DNA from: Coleophoma eucalyptorum
Taxonomy: Eukaryota; Ascomycota; Leotiomycetes; Helotiales; Dermateaceae
DNA length: 64,000 nt
Direction: 5' to 3'
NCBI GenBank assembly: GCA_026120035.1
Contig: JALRME010000030.1
Span: forward strand, 124,001-188,000
Shown here: piece after piece, positions 30,700-43,565 of the stretch
How positions within the stretch are numbered: position 1 is the stretch's first letter
Layout: every line of letters starts with the position of its first letter
Notes under the pieces: generated by a model
What the model was told of the DNA's origin: nothing
Databases searched by the model: none
What the model saw: only the letters and a program-made list of their open reading frames with translations
Translations under genes and position numbers: made by a program

Positions 30700-33600
30700 A
30701 TGGCGACAGCCGAGCCGCCTTCGGGCTCCAGTACAAATAGAGGTGGTGGTCGAGGTCGTGGGCGTAATAGAACACGCCGAGGTGGCGCCCAGCAACATAC
30801 TGCCCCTCATCCAGCTACCGATGCCTCACTGGCTTTGCGACCTGCTTCAGTAACACCAAGCTCAGCAGCTTCCAATGTCGAGAACTCGGGCGCAAATGCA
30901 AACTCCCAGAGAGGAAGACATGGTCGCCGAGGAGGGCGGGGTGGCAGAGGTGGGAGGAGAGGTGGGGGGCCACAAACGCAACCTTTGGTGAATGGGCAGC
31001 GGGCTTTTGGAGGAATGCTTACAACGAGTGCTGCTGCGGGAGCGCCTGGTCTGGCTGCTGATGCACCTGTATTCGAGCCTGGAAAGCCTGTTGTGCCGCG
31101 CGCAAGGGCCCCCCAAGCACCGCGACCAAGACGGATGTCAAAATCACAGGCACCAGATATTGCAACTCGGACCCACGAAGATATCGCCAATGGTCAATAC
31201 GAATGTTCTATCTGCACCAATGAAGTCTTGCCAAATTCTAAGATCTGGAATTGCAAAACGTGTTGGTCGGTTCTGCATCTTTCATGTGCAAAAAAGTGGT
31301 CGAAGAACGACAGCTCTACGCATCAACCGAGAGCGGCTGCAAACGAGGACTTGCCGCCACCAAGACAATGGAGATGCCCTGGTTGCAATCTTCCCAAGGA
31401 GGAACTACCTACATCGTATACATGTTGGTGTGAGAAGGAAATTGAACCTCGATCAGTGCCTGGTCTTCCGCCTCACTCGTGTGGGCAAACATGCTCTAAG
31501 CCTCGTGCCGGCCACTGCCCACATCCTTGTGAACTGCTTTGTCATGCAGGCCCTTGTCCTCCCTGCCGTTTAATGGGGCCCTCTATGTCATGTTTCTGTG
31601 GCAAAGAATCTGTATCAAGACGCTGTCTCGAAACTAATTATGAAAGCGGTTGGAGTTGTGCACAAATTTGTGGTGATATTCTTCCATGTGGAGAACATAC
31701 GTGCCAACGAGGATGCCACGAAGGTCTTTGCGGAAGCTGCGAGGTTAGGATCGAGTCAAGGTGCTATTGTGGGCGGGTAGAAAAGGAACTGCCATGCTTT
31801 GAGCGTGACGAAGAGCGAGAAAGTCGCTTACCGAAGGATAATTCGGAGATTGAGACCTGGACTGGTTCGTTTGACTGCGGAGCGGAATGTCGAAGGCCTT
31901 ATGATTGCGGCAATGAAGATCACTTTTGTGAGAGCACATGTCATCCTCAAGATGTGGCACCGGCTCATTGCCCATTTTCACCCGATGTTGTCTCTTACTG
32001 TCCTTGTGGAAAGACACCGTTGGATATGTTGTTACCAGAACCTCGTACCAGCTGCAAAGACTCGATTCCACACTGCCAAGAACGGTGTCAGAAGCCTCTG
32101 ATATGTGGCCATCTTTGTGAGCAGATTTGTCACCAAGGAGAGTGTAGACCTTGCTTTCAAAATGTCTTGATATCTTGTAGATGTGGTCGTACAACTTCAA
32201 AGTCAGTTTGTCATCAAGGAATTGAGGAGCCACCATCTTGCACACGCGTTTGTCGTGCTACGCTAAATTGTGGCCGGCATGAGTGTGGCGAACGTTGTTG
32301 CCCTGGGGAGAAGAAGGCAGTAAGTCATAAATTTCTTTCAAGCATATTATATACTAATTTGCTACAGAGTGAGCGTCAAATCGCCAAACGGAGAAAGCAG
32401 CCTCTCACTGCCAACCCTCGAGTTGGGGACGATAACTTCGAGGCTGAACACATTTGCCTCAAAACATGTGGACGACCTCTCAAGTGTGGCAATCACACTT
32501 GTGCTGAGTTGTGCCATAAAGGACCTTGCTCAAGCTGCCTCGAGGCTATATTCGACGAGATCAGTTGTGCATGTGGTCGAACTACTCTACAGCCACCACA
32601 ACCATGTGGCACAAGACCACCAGAGTGTCGATTTGATTGTACTCGACAGCGTAGCTGCGGACATCCACAAGTCAAGCATCAATGCCACGAGGATACGGAG
32701 CCTTGCCCAAAGTGTCCTTTCTTGGTAGAGAAAGCTTGTATCTGTGGGAAGCGAAGTTTGAAGAATCAACCTTGTTGGCTCACAGAAGTTCGTTGCGGGT
32801 TGCCTTGTGGTAAGAAACTGAAATGTGGGATTCACACCTGCCAAAAGAGTTGTCATCGTTCAGGGCAATGCGAGGATGCCAACACACCATGCGCGCAACT
32901 TTGTGGACGGCAGAAAACCGTTTGCGATCACACTTGTGCTGATCGTTGTCACGCCCCTTATCCTTGTAAGGAGACAACGCCATGTCAAGCCAAGACATTC
33001 ATTACGTGCAAATGCCAGAATCAGAGGCAGGAAGTACGATGTCTAGCATCGAGGATCGATGGAAATTCGAAGAACGAAGGAAACTCTAAGAAAACACTCG
33101 AGTGTAATGATGAATGTTTGAAATTACAGCGTAACGCCAAATTGGCTGCAGCGTTAGATATCGATCCGGCTACTCACACCGATGATCATATACCATACAC
33201 GCAGCAGACATTACAGATGTACTGCGAATTCCCAAAGCTAGCACAGACTTTCGAACGAGAGTTCCGTGTCTTTGCAGCTGACGATACGGAGAAACGGCAG
33301 AGATTTAAACCAATGCCGGCGAACCAGAGAGCTTTTCTGCACTCCCTCGCTGAAGATTATGGTCTTGACAGCGAAAGTCAGGATCCAGAACCACATCGCC
33401 ATGTATGCATCTTCAAGACTCCACGCTTCGTCTCCTCGCCAATGAAGACAATTGCACAATGCATCAAGATCAAAGCTGCCCCTGTTTCACAGCCAACCGC
33501 CACTTCAAAGAAACTCATGACGACCGCAGAGCCATTCAACGCTTTCCTGCTCCCCTCGCCACGGTTCGGCCTCACTATTGACGAGCTACAGTCTGATCTC

Positions 33601-34023
33601 GCACCCGAATTTTCCACCGCATCTCTAACCTTTGAGATATCCTTCCTTCCCTCTGGCGAGATCGTACTCAAAGCGCGCGAACCAACCACATGGCACGTAA
33701 AAATCGAAGCAGCTCTTCAGAACCTCAAGCCGGCACTGGCCCGAAAGGTGACATCTCTCAACCTCGCTACGAACGTGATATTGTGCCACGTTGACCCGTC
33801 GCTTAATATCCTCAGGCGAGAGGATGATCATGCTGGTGGGGGTTGGAGTCAGGTCGCTAAGGGAGGAAATGGTGGCAAGGTTATTGTGAAAGAGGGGGTC
33901 GGTGCTAAGAGTGCTTTTACAGTGCTAGGGAGCAGGAAAAAGAAGGAAGAGCAGAAGAAGCTGGAGGAAGAGGAGGCGGTGGATGATTGGGAGAGAGAAG
34001 TTGATGGATGGGAGAATGGTTGA
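30700..34023 (+). CDS. fap1: NFX1-type zinc-finger protein, FAP1 homologue
   Basis: Exons 30700-32319 and 32368-34023. The 48-nt intron (GTAAGT donor, TACTAAT branch, ACAG acceptor) is stop-free and a multiple of three, so the reading frame stays open through it. The spliced product is 1091 aa. The N terminus is RGG-rich (GRGRGRNRTRRGG). An atypical RING/PHD-like finger follows (about 167-230; CSICTNEV ... CKTC ... HLSC ... CPGC). Then come many NFX1 repeats of the type CGxHxCxxxCHxGxCPPC (about 245-800). Near the C terminus an R3H domain includes NQRAFLHSLAEDYGLDSESQ (about 860-900). NFX1 proteins bind nucleic acid and can act as E3 ligases; yeast Fap1 binds the FKBP12 prolyl isomerase and modifies rapamycin response. 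The function here is by homology. Confidence 0.93.
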   Translation: MATAEPPSGSSTNRGGGRGRGRNRTRRGGAQQHTAPHPATDASLALRPASVTPSSAASNVENSGANANSQRGRHGRRGGRGGRGGRRGGGPQTQPLVNGQRAFGGMLTTSAAAGAPGLAADAPVFEPGKPVVPRARAPQAPRPRRMSKSQAPDIATRTHEDIANGQYECSICTNEVLPNSKIWNCKTCWSVLHLSCAKKWSKNDSSTHQPRAAANEDLPPPRQWRCPGCNLPKEELPTSYTCWCEKEIEPRSVPGLPPHSCGQTCSKPRAGHCPHPCELLCHAGPCPPCRLMGPSMSCFCGKESVSRRCLETNYESGWSCAQICGDILPCGEHTCQRGCHEGLCGSCEVRIESRCYCGRVEKELPCFERDEERESRLPKDNSEIETWTGSFDCGAECRRPYDCGNEDHFCESTCHPQDVAPAHCPFSPDVVSYCPCGKTPLDMLLPEPRTSCKDSIPHCQERCQKPLICGHLCEQICHQGECRPCFQNVLISCRCGRTTSKSVCHQGIEEPPSCTRVCRATLNCGRHECGERCCPGEKKAVSHKFLSSILYTNLLQSERQIAKRRKQPLTANPRVGDDNFEAEHICLKTCGRPLKCGNHTCAELCHKGPCSSCLEAIFDEISCACGRTTLQPPQPCGTRPPECRFDCTRQRSCGHPQVKHQCHEDTEPCPKCPFLVEKACICGKRSLKNQPCWLTEVRCGLPCGKKLKCGIHTCQKSCHRSGQCEDANTPCAQLCGRQKTVCDHTCADRCHAPYPCKETTPCQAKTFITCKCQNQRQEVRCLASRIDGNSKNEGNSKKTLECNDECLKLQRNAKLAAALDIDPATHTDDHIPYTQQTLQMYCEFPKLAQTFEREFRVFAADDTEKRQRFKPMPANQRAFLHSLAEDYGLDSESQDPEPHRHVCIFKTPRFVSSPMKTIAQCIKIKAAPVSQPTATSKKLMTTAEPFNAFLLPSPRFGLTIDELQSDLAPEFSTASLTFEISFLPSGEIVLKAREPTTWHVKIEAALQNLKPALARKVTSLNLATNVILCHVDPSLNILRREDDHAGGGWSQVAKGGNGGKVIVKEGVGAKSAFTVLGSRKKKEEQKKLEEEEAVDDWEREVDGWENG

Positions 34024-34784
34024 TTGGTTAGGCCTTCGGCTTGTGTGGTATAGAATCAAACCAATGAATGACCTTCACCTCCCTTGCTCTTATCAAAAGC
34101 CCCTAGGGGCTTACTACGGCGCTACTTAGCTCTGCCCATGAAACAACCGACCTACCAAGTCCACATCAGAACCCAAACTCATAGTTAACCATTCAGCTTT
34201 ACGTCTTGCCTCGGCTGGAATTTACGAATGAAAGAAGAACAAATAGGAGCTTCTCCAATCAGAATGTCATAGAACCGCGCGCATGTGAAACGCATGCCTG
34301 CTTACCTGGCTTCATCCGTCGTCACGGTGATGACTTGGCCTAATAGCTAAAAGGTTAGGTCGCATTGGGGCGTCATACGCAAGTTGCCATCGAGGCTGAG
34401 CTTAGAGGCTTGGGATAAGCCCGCGCCAGAAGAAAAGATACGAAAGAAAGACACGAGATGTCATTCTAGAGATCACTCTCATGTGGGTGCTTAATAATGA
34501 TGTAATATATACCTAGTGTTTACATTTGAAGAGTTATGCTATTTACAGTTTTATAAACTACCTTAATTCTTTAACCTTAATTTATCAAGCCGTAGAGGGT
34601 TGACCTAGCTGTTCGTAGAAATTCGTGGTTGGTTTCACCCATGGTCCGTAGATAGCGCCTATACAAAACGCCATGAGAAGAGTCTTCATCGTCTATCCAT
34701 GACGAGAACTTCACTACTCCAAGAAGAGAAGACCACAAAATAAGAGAAGAATAATAAGTGGGATGGGGATGAAGAGAGGGAAGA
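34024..34784. other. Intergenic region, 761 bp
   Basis: This lies between the convergent 3' ends of the fap1-like and TBC genes. It is moderately AT-rich in its second half. No ORF or RNA gene was recognised. Confidence 0.6.
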
Positions 34785-37021
34785 TCATGATTTCCCGGCT
34801 TCTCTAACGCTCTTCATCCATTCATCCTCCTTGATTGCAATCCCAGAGCCCACAACACGAACAATTTCCTCTTCAGAAGCGGTGCCGAACAGCTTGCCTT
34901 CTAGGGACAACAAGTAAGCTACACCAGCACGTACAAGGATCGCGTCGCCTTCAAAGACCACCGTATCCCAGAGTCGGGTTGCATTGTCCAGCGAGAGGCT
35001 GGATGTGAAGAGAGATGTAAAGAGTGGGCGCATGAAGTGATCAGGTGATGAGGTGAAGGTGGTGAGGTGGTTATGTAGGCGAGGGGATTTTAGTTTGAGC
35101 GTAGAGAGGACAAGCGTGTAGACTTTAGAGATAGCGGCGGAATCGTGGGTGTGGAAGCAGAGAGGCAGCGGGCGGTTGAGGATATTGGAAAGGGTCGTGA
35201 ACGTTGCGGATGGCGAGGGGAGGTTGAGGAGCAGGATTGCGGCGATTGTCTATTGAATGTTAGTTATAATTGGAGATTAGTTCTCGTGTGACTTACGCTT
35301 GTTCCGTGTACGTATCCAACATCACTTCTGTACATGGCATATGCTCTCAGAACATCCATCAAAGACCCATGTAAAGGTCCATCCGGTTGGAAGATCTTCA
35401 GCTCCTGATACGTTCCTCGCACATCACTTTCAATCCGCTCAAACCACTTCTTGATCTTCTCGTCATCATCTGTCAACTTATCTGTCCGTTGAATTCTCTT
35501 CTCCAAGTCCTGCGCCCTTTTCAAGGCCGCCTTGTAAGAAGCTTCTGTTAGCTCGAGCTCATTCCCTACTGCTCTCGCCCAGACAGCTCCTCGACTTCTT
35601 GGAGCAATTCCCCTCCACCAGAGCTCTCTCGTGCGCTTCTGTCGTGTCACCTCGGTCCAATTAGGTATGACATGTTCTTCCCAGATTCTCAGAAGCGAAT
35701 TCGCAGTATCATCTCTGCACGTAGATTTCTGGTGCTGCTGGGCCTCTCGCTTCCGGTCTGCCTCCTGGGCTTTGGCCATCATCTGCTGATATTCCCTCAG
35801 ATGTCTTCGTTCCTCGGAAGGGTCCTTGGGTGGAAGCCATGAGGGTCGTGTCCGTGACAGGACAGCTTCCTTCTCTTTTGAAATCGGTAGTGGATCAATC
35901 ATCATTTCGGTTCTTCGTAAAGGTGGTAGTTCAGCAAATGCTGATTTCACCCTCGGCTTGTTGACACTGGGTCGAACGGATACATTAAAACTTCTTCTCT
36001 GCTTAGGATCGGTCATTCGTGCTTCTACCTCCACAGCGTGTTCCTCTAACGCTGCAGTGAGAGCCTTCGCTTCCTCGCTCAGGGCTGACATGGCGGATGT
36101 CCAACTCTTTACCCGGGCCCTCGGGACTGCATCGGAGTGAACTGGAAACTGACCCGTACTTGCTGCGCGGTTCAATCCAGGTTTTGGTGATCGTAAACAC
36201 CCAGTCTCGACGGGAAGAGGTGACGTGCCATTTCCAGCAGATTTTCTGGCCTTCTCTTTTGGCTGTCTATCCGGACTTGTGGAAGTCGAAGCGGGGGTGC
36301 TCGAAATACGCTCGTGTGGAGGACGTGGTGACATTGGGACGTTCTCGAGGATTATTTCGTCAGGGAGGTCATCTCCATCATCCTCGTCACATTCCTTCTC
36401 CAGCTCCAAAGCTGTCTTTCGCTCCCGAACCGATTGCCAACTCCCCCGTCTTGGTCTCGGTGATGCTGATAGCATTGAGTCTGGACTTTTGTAGTAAGCC
36501 GGGCTAGGGCTACGTCTTCGATTTGACAGTGGTAAAGAGTTGGCACTTGGGCTCGTGAACCCCCTTCTTGACATGGCCGTGCTATTATGTGATGGCATCA
36601 ATCCTAAGCCGTCTGAGGGTGTCGTCACACTCCTGACCTGGCCTCTCAAGCTTGGGAAAGCCGGTCTCGTCTTTGCAGACATCAAGTCCCTTTGCGAACG
36701 GCTGCTGAGCTGGGCATTTCCTTTGGCATTTCTGCTCTGGCTTCGTTGCTGCTTGGCTGTCGAACGTAGATCAGCTGCATAGGTCGCATTGTAAGGATGC
36801 GAGGTAGTCTTGACGGCAAAATCACTCATCTCACGCTCAGAACGTGAATCGTCATCGTCCAGGCCGATCTCTTCGAAATGACTGTCATTTTCGAGAATAC
36901 TACCCTCGTCGGATTGGTAAGAGGAGTGGAAGGAAGAGGATTTGGAACTCTTGGACCCGGTCAGGTCGGGCGGCGAACCAGGCATGGTCGCATCGTCTTC
37001 TTCAACGACAGCGAAGTTCAT
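34785..37021 (-). CDS. TBC (Rab-GAP) domain protein with atypical catalytic fingers
   Basis: Exons 37021-35297 and 35249-34785; a 47-nt intron joins GYVHGTS to TIAAILLLNL. The product is at least 729 aa. The first 450 residues are Ser/Pro-rich and probably disordered (GSPPDLTGSKSSKSSSFHSS). The TBC domain begins near 457 (RTRELWWRGIAPRSRGAVW) and ends with LWDTVVFEGDAILVRAGVAY. In canonical TBC domains the arginine finger lies in IxxDxxR and the glutamine finger in YxQ; here the segments read IESDVRGTYQ and YVHGTS, so Arg is displaced and Gln replaced by His. It may still act in vesicle traffic as a scaffold. The 5' end is doubtful: the frame stays open upstream and reads RALTLPHSVYEDAM behind a possible acceptor, so a further exon may exist. 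Confidence 0.85.
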
Positions 37022-37800
37022 CGCATCTTCATAGACGGAATGAGGGAGGGTGAGGGCTCTTGCTAAGGTAGCTATTTTGGCGGTATTGTTAGGAACCAGG
37101 GGGAAATGGGGATTAATTGCGTGGTCGTGGGTCGTGGATTTGCTCGTTTCGAGAATTGCTAGTAATATGCCCCTGATTTGCAGATGGGCGATCTACGGGT
37201 GTGTTGGGGTGAGACGAGTGTAGGAGGGGGGGTTGAGTGTGGCTTGAGCCGTTTGCGTCGAGAAGAATGAAGGATTGATTATATTGCGAAGCAGGACAAT
37301 AGGAATGAATGGGTGCTGTAGAAGCAGTGCCGGTTGACTCGGGAATAGGATTATGTTGCGGGCGGTCGAGATAGTATTGTAAAAGGGTTGGTATGTAAAT
37401 GATGATGAAAGCGGAAAAGCTAAATGAAGAATGGTCGTAGTGGAAGTAGAAGGGCAAGTGGAAGTCGCAGTGATAAGTGTGAGCGAGTGTGTGAGGGCGA
37501 GTGCGAGTGAGTGTAAGAGTGAGAATTCACAATCGTCGTCGTCATCAGAGAAGGAGAATTACACCAAAAGAGCGTGGCCGAGTAGAATGATCAGATGGGA
37601 TGGAATGGCTTGCGAGGTGGAGGTGGAGGTGGAAGAGGAAGAGAGAGGGAGAGAGTGGAAGAGGACGAGTAGACGAGGTAGCGGATGTGTAAGACGAAGA
37701 TGGGACGACGTCGTTTTGAAATGGGGGGGTTAATTATTTCAGCCTGGGCCTGCGTTGCTTCGTCCGGTGTAGTCTGGTCTGGTCGGGGCGGCTCAGGCTG

Positions 37801-37830
37801 GTTTGGTTTGGTTTGGTTTGGTTTGGTTTG
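37801..37830 (+). repeat. GTTTG pentanucleotide microsatellite
   Basis: Six GTTTG units stand in tandem in the gene-poor region, about 780 bp upstream of the TBC start. The strand asymmetry (G/T-only) is striking. Confidence 0.9.
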
Positions 37831-40800
37831 ATTTCGACGGGTTTGATGATGTTGGAGGTAATAATAACCTGCATCCGCGCTTCAAGGGGATATGGAGAAG
37901 GAAATGGGAGATGGGGATGGGTATGGATACAACTATGCCGATGGATATGAGCTTGATAATGGGACGTCTTCGCGTCAATCTTACTTAGTTGGCCATGCCT
38001 TATCTTCCCTGTTCGTGCGGCTGGCACTGCAGTCGACCGTTGATATCATTCGCACGACTAAATGAACATCATCTCACGTCAACGACGACTGGTATCTCCT
38101 GTTCTTTCCCTTTGCTCGTCCTCGTCACTCCATCCTTCGGTCTCCAGTCTTCCCCCCGTCAATCAAGTTTTGTCGCGCTTCCTCTCCTGCACCACGACCA
38201 TCACAGCAGCAACAGCATAAGCATAACAGCCATCACCCATGCACCCACCGCCATTCCAGCCAATCCCCGGGGTTGCAGCCACCCATGTCCCCCTACCCAG
38301 TCGTGCCAACGTCCTAAGGCCCATCGAGTCAAGTCCTCATCTTGGCTGAAATTGGCTTTGGGGCCAGGATCCGCCGCCGCTCTTCCCTGCTCTGCGCTTG
38401 ACAGGGAAGCAAGATTAGACTGCGGTGGGTAGGGACATGCCGTGTTGCACTGCTACCGGAGCGCGAGCCAGCCAGCCAGCAAGTGAGCAAGTGAGCAATG
38501 TCGCCATTCACAAGTATGCACCCAACTCATTCCTTGATTCTTCGACTCCCGCCCATGATTTATTTACCGGTACTGGACGGTACTGGAAACGGTCCTGGTA
38601 AGATCTTTCGACAACTGCGCACACGGCCTAGCCTATCTCTGTATGAGGTATCCCCTTGAGCTTCCAGCTTTCTCTGCTCTTGCCTTGTCTTGCCTTATCT
38701 TGAGTTGACTTGATCTGACGGGACCTGCCTCGACTTGCCTCGCCCCTCCGACCCATGAATGAGTATAATGATCCTACCGGAGGGAGTACGAAAGAGCGAA
38801 TCGAGATGAGGAAGAGACAAGAGATCGGGTAAGAAGAGACAAAGATAGATATGCCCGGAGACGGCGGACCGAGGAATGGAAGGTTGGTCTAGAATTAGGT
38901 CAGTGGAGAACGACCGACTTCTTTTTTTTCGTGCCTGTTGGGAAAAGGGAGGGAAGGAAGGGGGTTTTTTTCTGCAACTCTTGTGCCTGTTACTTATTGA
39001 CAATTAACAAAACAAAAACAACAACATTGCTGTTCGTCTCAAGATGCGCTGTACAGGTAGGCACTGCGCAATTCTACGAACCGGCTTCTTTCATGCGCCT
39101 GACAGCCTTTGCCTTGCATGACATAACCTGTGCATAATACAGGCTTCGAACATGTCCCAAACCAAGATATGCCTCGCCCTGCTCCCACCAACCGAGGCTC
39201 GATCTTGCTTCATCAATCTGCATTGTAGGTCTTTCTTCACCCGTGACGCCATCGGCGAGGAATCCATCGCAATCTGGTTTGCGCGACGACACCGCACGGT
39301 ATTGTAGATTGAGTTGAGCGTAGATACTCAACGTGCCGACCAACGGACTCCGGGCTTCCACCAAAGTGTGACCTGCAGTGAAATGAAATGAGCCGGAAAA
39401 TTCGGGAAACAGTGCACGTCGCGGATGATTTTTCTAGGCGTCTCGTCTTTCCATCCGTTCCATGGCTACGCGAACATCTCATACCGTCCTATTCCTCCTC
39501 GAGAAGAAATCTTTAAGAGGCACTGCTCTGCACCAGATCTCACCGTCAAACGGTTTCAACCCACTGCCGTGATCAAGCAAGCCACCGCAGTCACGCGCGC
39601 CAGCGCCCCGCCATCGTGAAGTCAAGTCGAAATTGCGTACCAATTCTCATCCTTCCCCCATCTGTGCAGTGCGCGCGAAGGCGCAGTGGCTTTTCATGGT
39701 GTGGCGGCGGTTGGTGACACTAGATGCGGCGTCTTGTATCAGTCTTCAGCCCATTCCGTAGCGGGTTGGTTGGTGTAACTTTGGGGGCTATGTCAGCCAA
39801 GAGTCATGATGGTGCGGCGGTTGAGTGAGATTTGTGAGTGATTTGGTGGAAGGGATAGGGTTGTGCGTTTTTGGTATGTCGCGAGTCGCTGGATTTGGTA
39901 GTCCATGTCGATGGATAGGGAGCATGTAGTGAAGATAGACAGCACAGTTAGTTGCGCCATAAGGTTTGGTTGTTCCAATGCCATTCTAAACACCAGGACT
40001 TCTTAAAGCTGTGGACAGTATAAGGGTTATTCGAGGTCAGGTTGAAGCCACCACATTGCCTAGCCATAAATCTTTCGCTATAACAAAATGTTACAGGTAT
40101 GCATCCATACCTTGAAATACATGCGACTTGGCTGCGCATTCTCAATTCACTACCGGCACGGTCTTCATTTCGTTATCTACATCTAGCTTCTACAGAGAAA
40201 TCGTTGATATCATCTCCATCCCATCTCTCCCCGCTCTCCGTCATCCCCCTCCTCGCAACACTGAACCAACTTACTACCGGTATTGAAAGACCCAAAAGTG
40301 CCTCCCCCCTGTCTTACCAGCTTGCACCCATCAATCAATCAAACCATCCTCCTTCCTCGCCTTATCATCTTTATACTTAAGCGTAGCCTCCTCCCGACGC
40401 GAGGGAGCGAGCGCAAAAAAACTCTCTGCAAGCCATTCCCATCTCTTGGTGCTGCCTACCTCGGCCGTTTCAAGACACGGACAGTATTTTAGATGATGTC
40501 TTGTCTACGTCGATAAAATAAGGGGTGAAACGGTAATGATGGTACGGCTTGATCTGATCTGAGAATGACCACGGATGGGCTTGGACATTGCTCGAGCGCG
40601 AGATTTGGGGCGGAGCTGGAGTTGAGATGGAAATGGCAGTGCTTTCCTGTGCTTGCACAGACTGGATGGTAAGTATTACGGACAAGCCCCAAAAAACGTT
40701 TTCGTCACGTAGCAAATCCGAAATTCGAGACAATTCTGAGGTTATTTAACGTCATATATAATTCTAGAGCGATAGTGATAAAATTTAAGCAAAAGCGCAA

Positions 40801-43565
40801 AAGCTCATATTGGATAATTATTTATGTGTTTCATACTTTTGTTCACCCTGAAAATCCTGATATCAGTGGAGGAAAATTAATATTGACCAAGGAAGGGCTA
40901 CAATAACAATTATGATAGCACTCGCTGTATCATAGAGACATCCGGATTAGGGGAGGGGGGGCCTACTTTTGGACATTGTAAAAACTTAAAGAAGATTAAA
41001 AGTGTAAAATATTCACAAATATCGTAAAGCACTTAAGTCATACTTTTAACTTCGTGTTTTTTTTTTAGAACCAATAAACTTTTCTCTGATATCTCTGTTC
41101 TGGAATCTCATGGTAACGACATTATACTACTCTTAATTTTACTCTCTCCTTGAAAACCCTCCATGACATCTCTTACTGCCGGGTAAGTGAAGCTTCGATA
41201 TTGTTTCTTAAAATAAACTAGCGATTACATTTCTCCACATACCGAATTAGAACACATATAAGCATCAACAGCTGATGGATGTGTTGTTAGCGTTAATTAC
41301 ATTTCCCAATCCACAATTAGTTATGCCCCTTGCCTCCCCCACAAGTCTCGCCTCTTTCGACAGCACTGCGCATAAGAGTAAGTAGATACACATGCTGTCA
41401 GCATCGTGAATGCAATAATTATATTGCGTTCTTGCTCCTATAAGAATGGAAAGGTTACAGGAGCATTCCGCGATGATGAATGTGTCTGCACTGTGAGCGG
41501 TGCAGCCAATATATTTCGGAATGATTGAATTGTACCGGCGGCAGAGGGTTAGATTTGGCTAGCGATGCATGTGACAATCATATCTTACCCTTCCAAGCAC
41601 TGATCAGAATTGAAAGGGATGTCATACACTTGAAAGCAAAGCATTGATTCCAACCTTTCTTGGCCACATCTCAAGGGACGGACAACAAAAGTACTGGCAA
41701 AAGCGGAACATCAAGAATCCCCGCCATATTATTTTACTGCCAACGATCTGCGGCCACACCCAAAAGAGACAACAGGATAGAGTAAAGGGCATAACTACTC
41801 GCACTTGTAGCTCGAGATGAATGGACGTCTTACGACATGATGGCGTTGTCGCTCTCCTCGCTAAACTTAACAGAAACTGGCTCAAATGTCCGTGATGATG
41901 ATGGGTTAGGACAGTGAACAAGCTCAAAAGACAGACATCGCTCTAGGTTGATTTGGCAGCTGAATAATTTCAACTGTATGAGGTATCTGTTCCTTAATCG
42001 TTGTTATACACTCTTGCCATTCTGTGACCACACGCTAAATGTCCTCCGCATCACATATAATTCTCTTCGCAGGACGTGTATTTCCTGAACCCAGACTTGC
42101 TCTCAATTAGACCTAGACCCGTTGGCTGATATCTACTTTAGATCTTCTCCTCTAAGTCCTGTCTCTATGATAAAGATTGGATTCAAACTTTCCAAGAACC
42201 CTCGTCTGCTTCTGCTTCTACTTTCTGTTTCAAGAAATGGCATACTATTCAAAGCGGAGCATCTTTTACTGGCAGCGGTTGTTAATGCTTTCCGAATAGA
42301 GATTGTAGGGGCGCGAGCCCATTTAGCATGCTGTACCTCATTGATGAATCCATAAACCTAGCAGCCTTAACCACACTGGAAAATATAGTGTTTTGAATAG
42401 TTTGCCAGACTCAGCGAGGAGGGAAAACGCATTATTTCCAATCCCCTGAATAAACGTGAAATAATGATCAATATATGAGAAATAGAGTCCTCGAAATCAT
42501 TAATCCGAAGTATCATCAATTCCAATATTGCCATTTTAGAGTCAAAGCCACCTCTTATGGGCCCTCAGCTGGTTCTTCTCAGCAAGGCTTCCTAGTCTAC
42601 GCCACTCAAAGTGATGTCGTGATATATCTTCAGACTCTAACATCATCTCATATAACCGATTTCAGTTCCTAGGTAATCTTTAAGTCTTATTTGTAGCTTT
42701 TATGCTCTATCATACTCGTTGAGAATATTGACCAAAGCTCTCAAAAAATAGCGCACACAAAAAGACATCCTGATCATCAACAATCTCATGCACAAGTTCC
42801 TGACACTGGATAGGCTCCCATGCTTCCAGTGATAATATCATTCAGTTTTGAACTGGCCAATCTTAAACATACCTACTAAAACTCACAACCCGAAGACTTC
42901 AAGATTCAATATAGGTCAGGGTTAGGCCCGTTGAATCAGTAGAGGAATTTCGTCGCTAGATTTCTTAGGCGGAGACAATGTCTGTTGATGAGATCTAACA
43001 ATCCCCTGCGAACAGGGGTTCCCATGACGAAACTCTGGCGATTCTCACTTCGTGGTGTATATCATCAGTCGTGGCGTTCTTGTTTCCTCCTTGCTCTCAT
43101 CCATTCTAAGAGATATATCGGTATGGAAAGAAAACGAAAGGCAAGATACCCGGATACTTTTCATACTAGCAGCTGAGTAAAGTCATTGTGTCGTAAAATC
43201 TAGATGGAAGCAAATAAAGAAAAGAAGCCTTACCATATCCACAAACAGCCATCAACCTATAACGAAGACCCCTAAATCTCCAACAAACAAAACCAAAGCA
43301 CAACAATCCCCTCAACCGCGTTACAATTCCGAATCAGCAACACAACACTTCCATGACCCATCTACGCAGAATAGCTACCGCCCACTTCAAGCAGCAACCC
43401 AACCCCCCTTCCCTGACAGCAGATCATTATATGTAGTACGTACCATCAAGCGTAGTGGCGCGTTTCGAAGATCCCCAAGACCCCGAAAGCCACGAAAAAG
43501 AAAAAACCCACCAGCATAAACTCCCGCGTTAAGCAAATGTTTTATTCCAGAAGCTAGGACCGAAT

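Noticed and set aside
37793..38027. Minus-strand ORFs reading through the GTTTG repeat (NQTKPNQTKP)
   Set aside because: The repetitive protein is only a translation of the pentanucleotide microsatellite.
41622..41927. 101-codon minus-strand ORF in the gene-poor region
   Set aside because: It is the longest ORF of that AT-rich stretch, but its length is within chance and it resembles no family.
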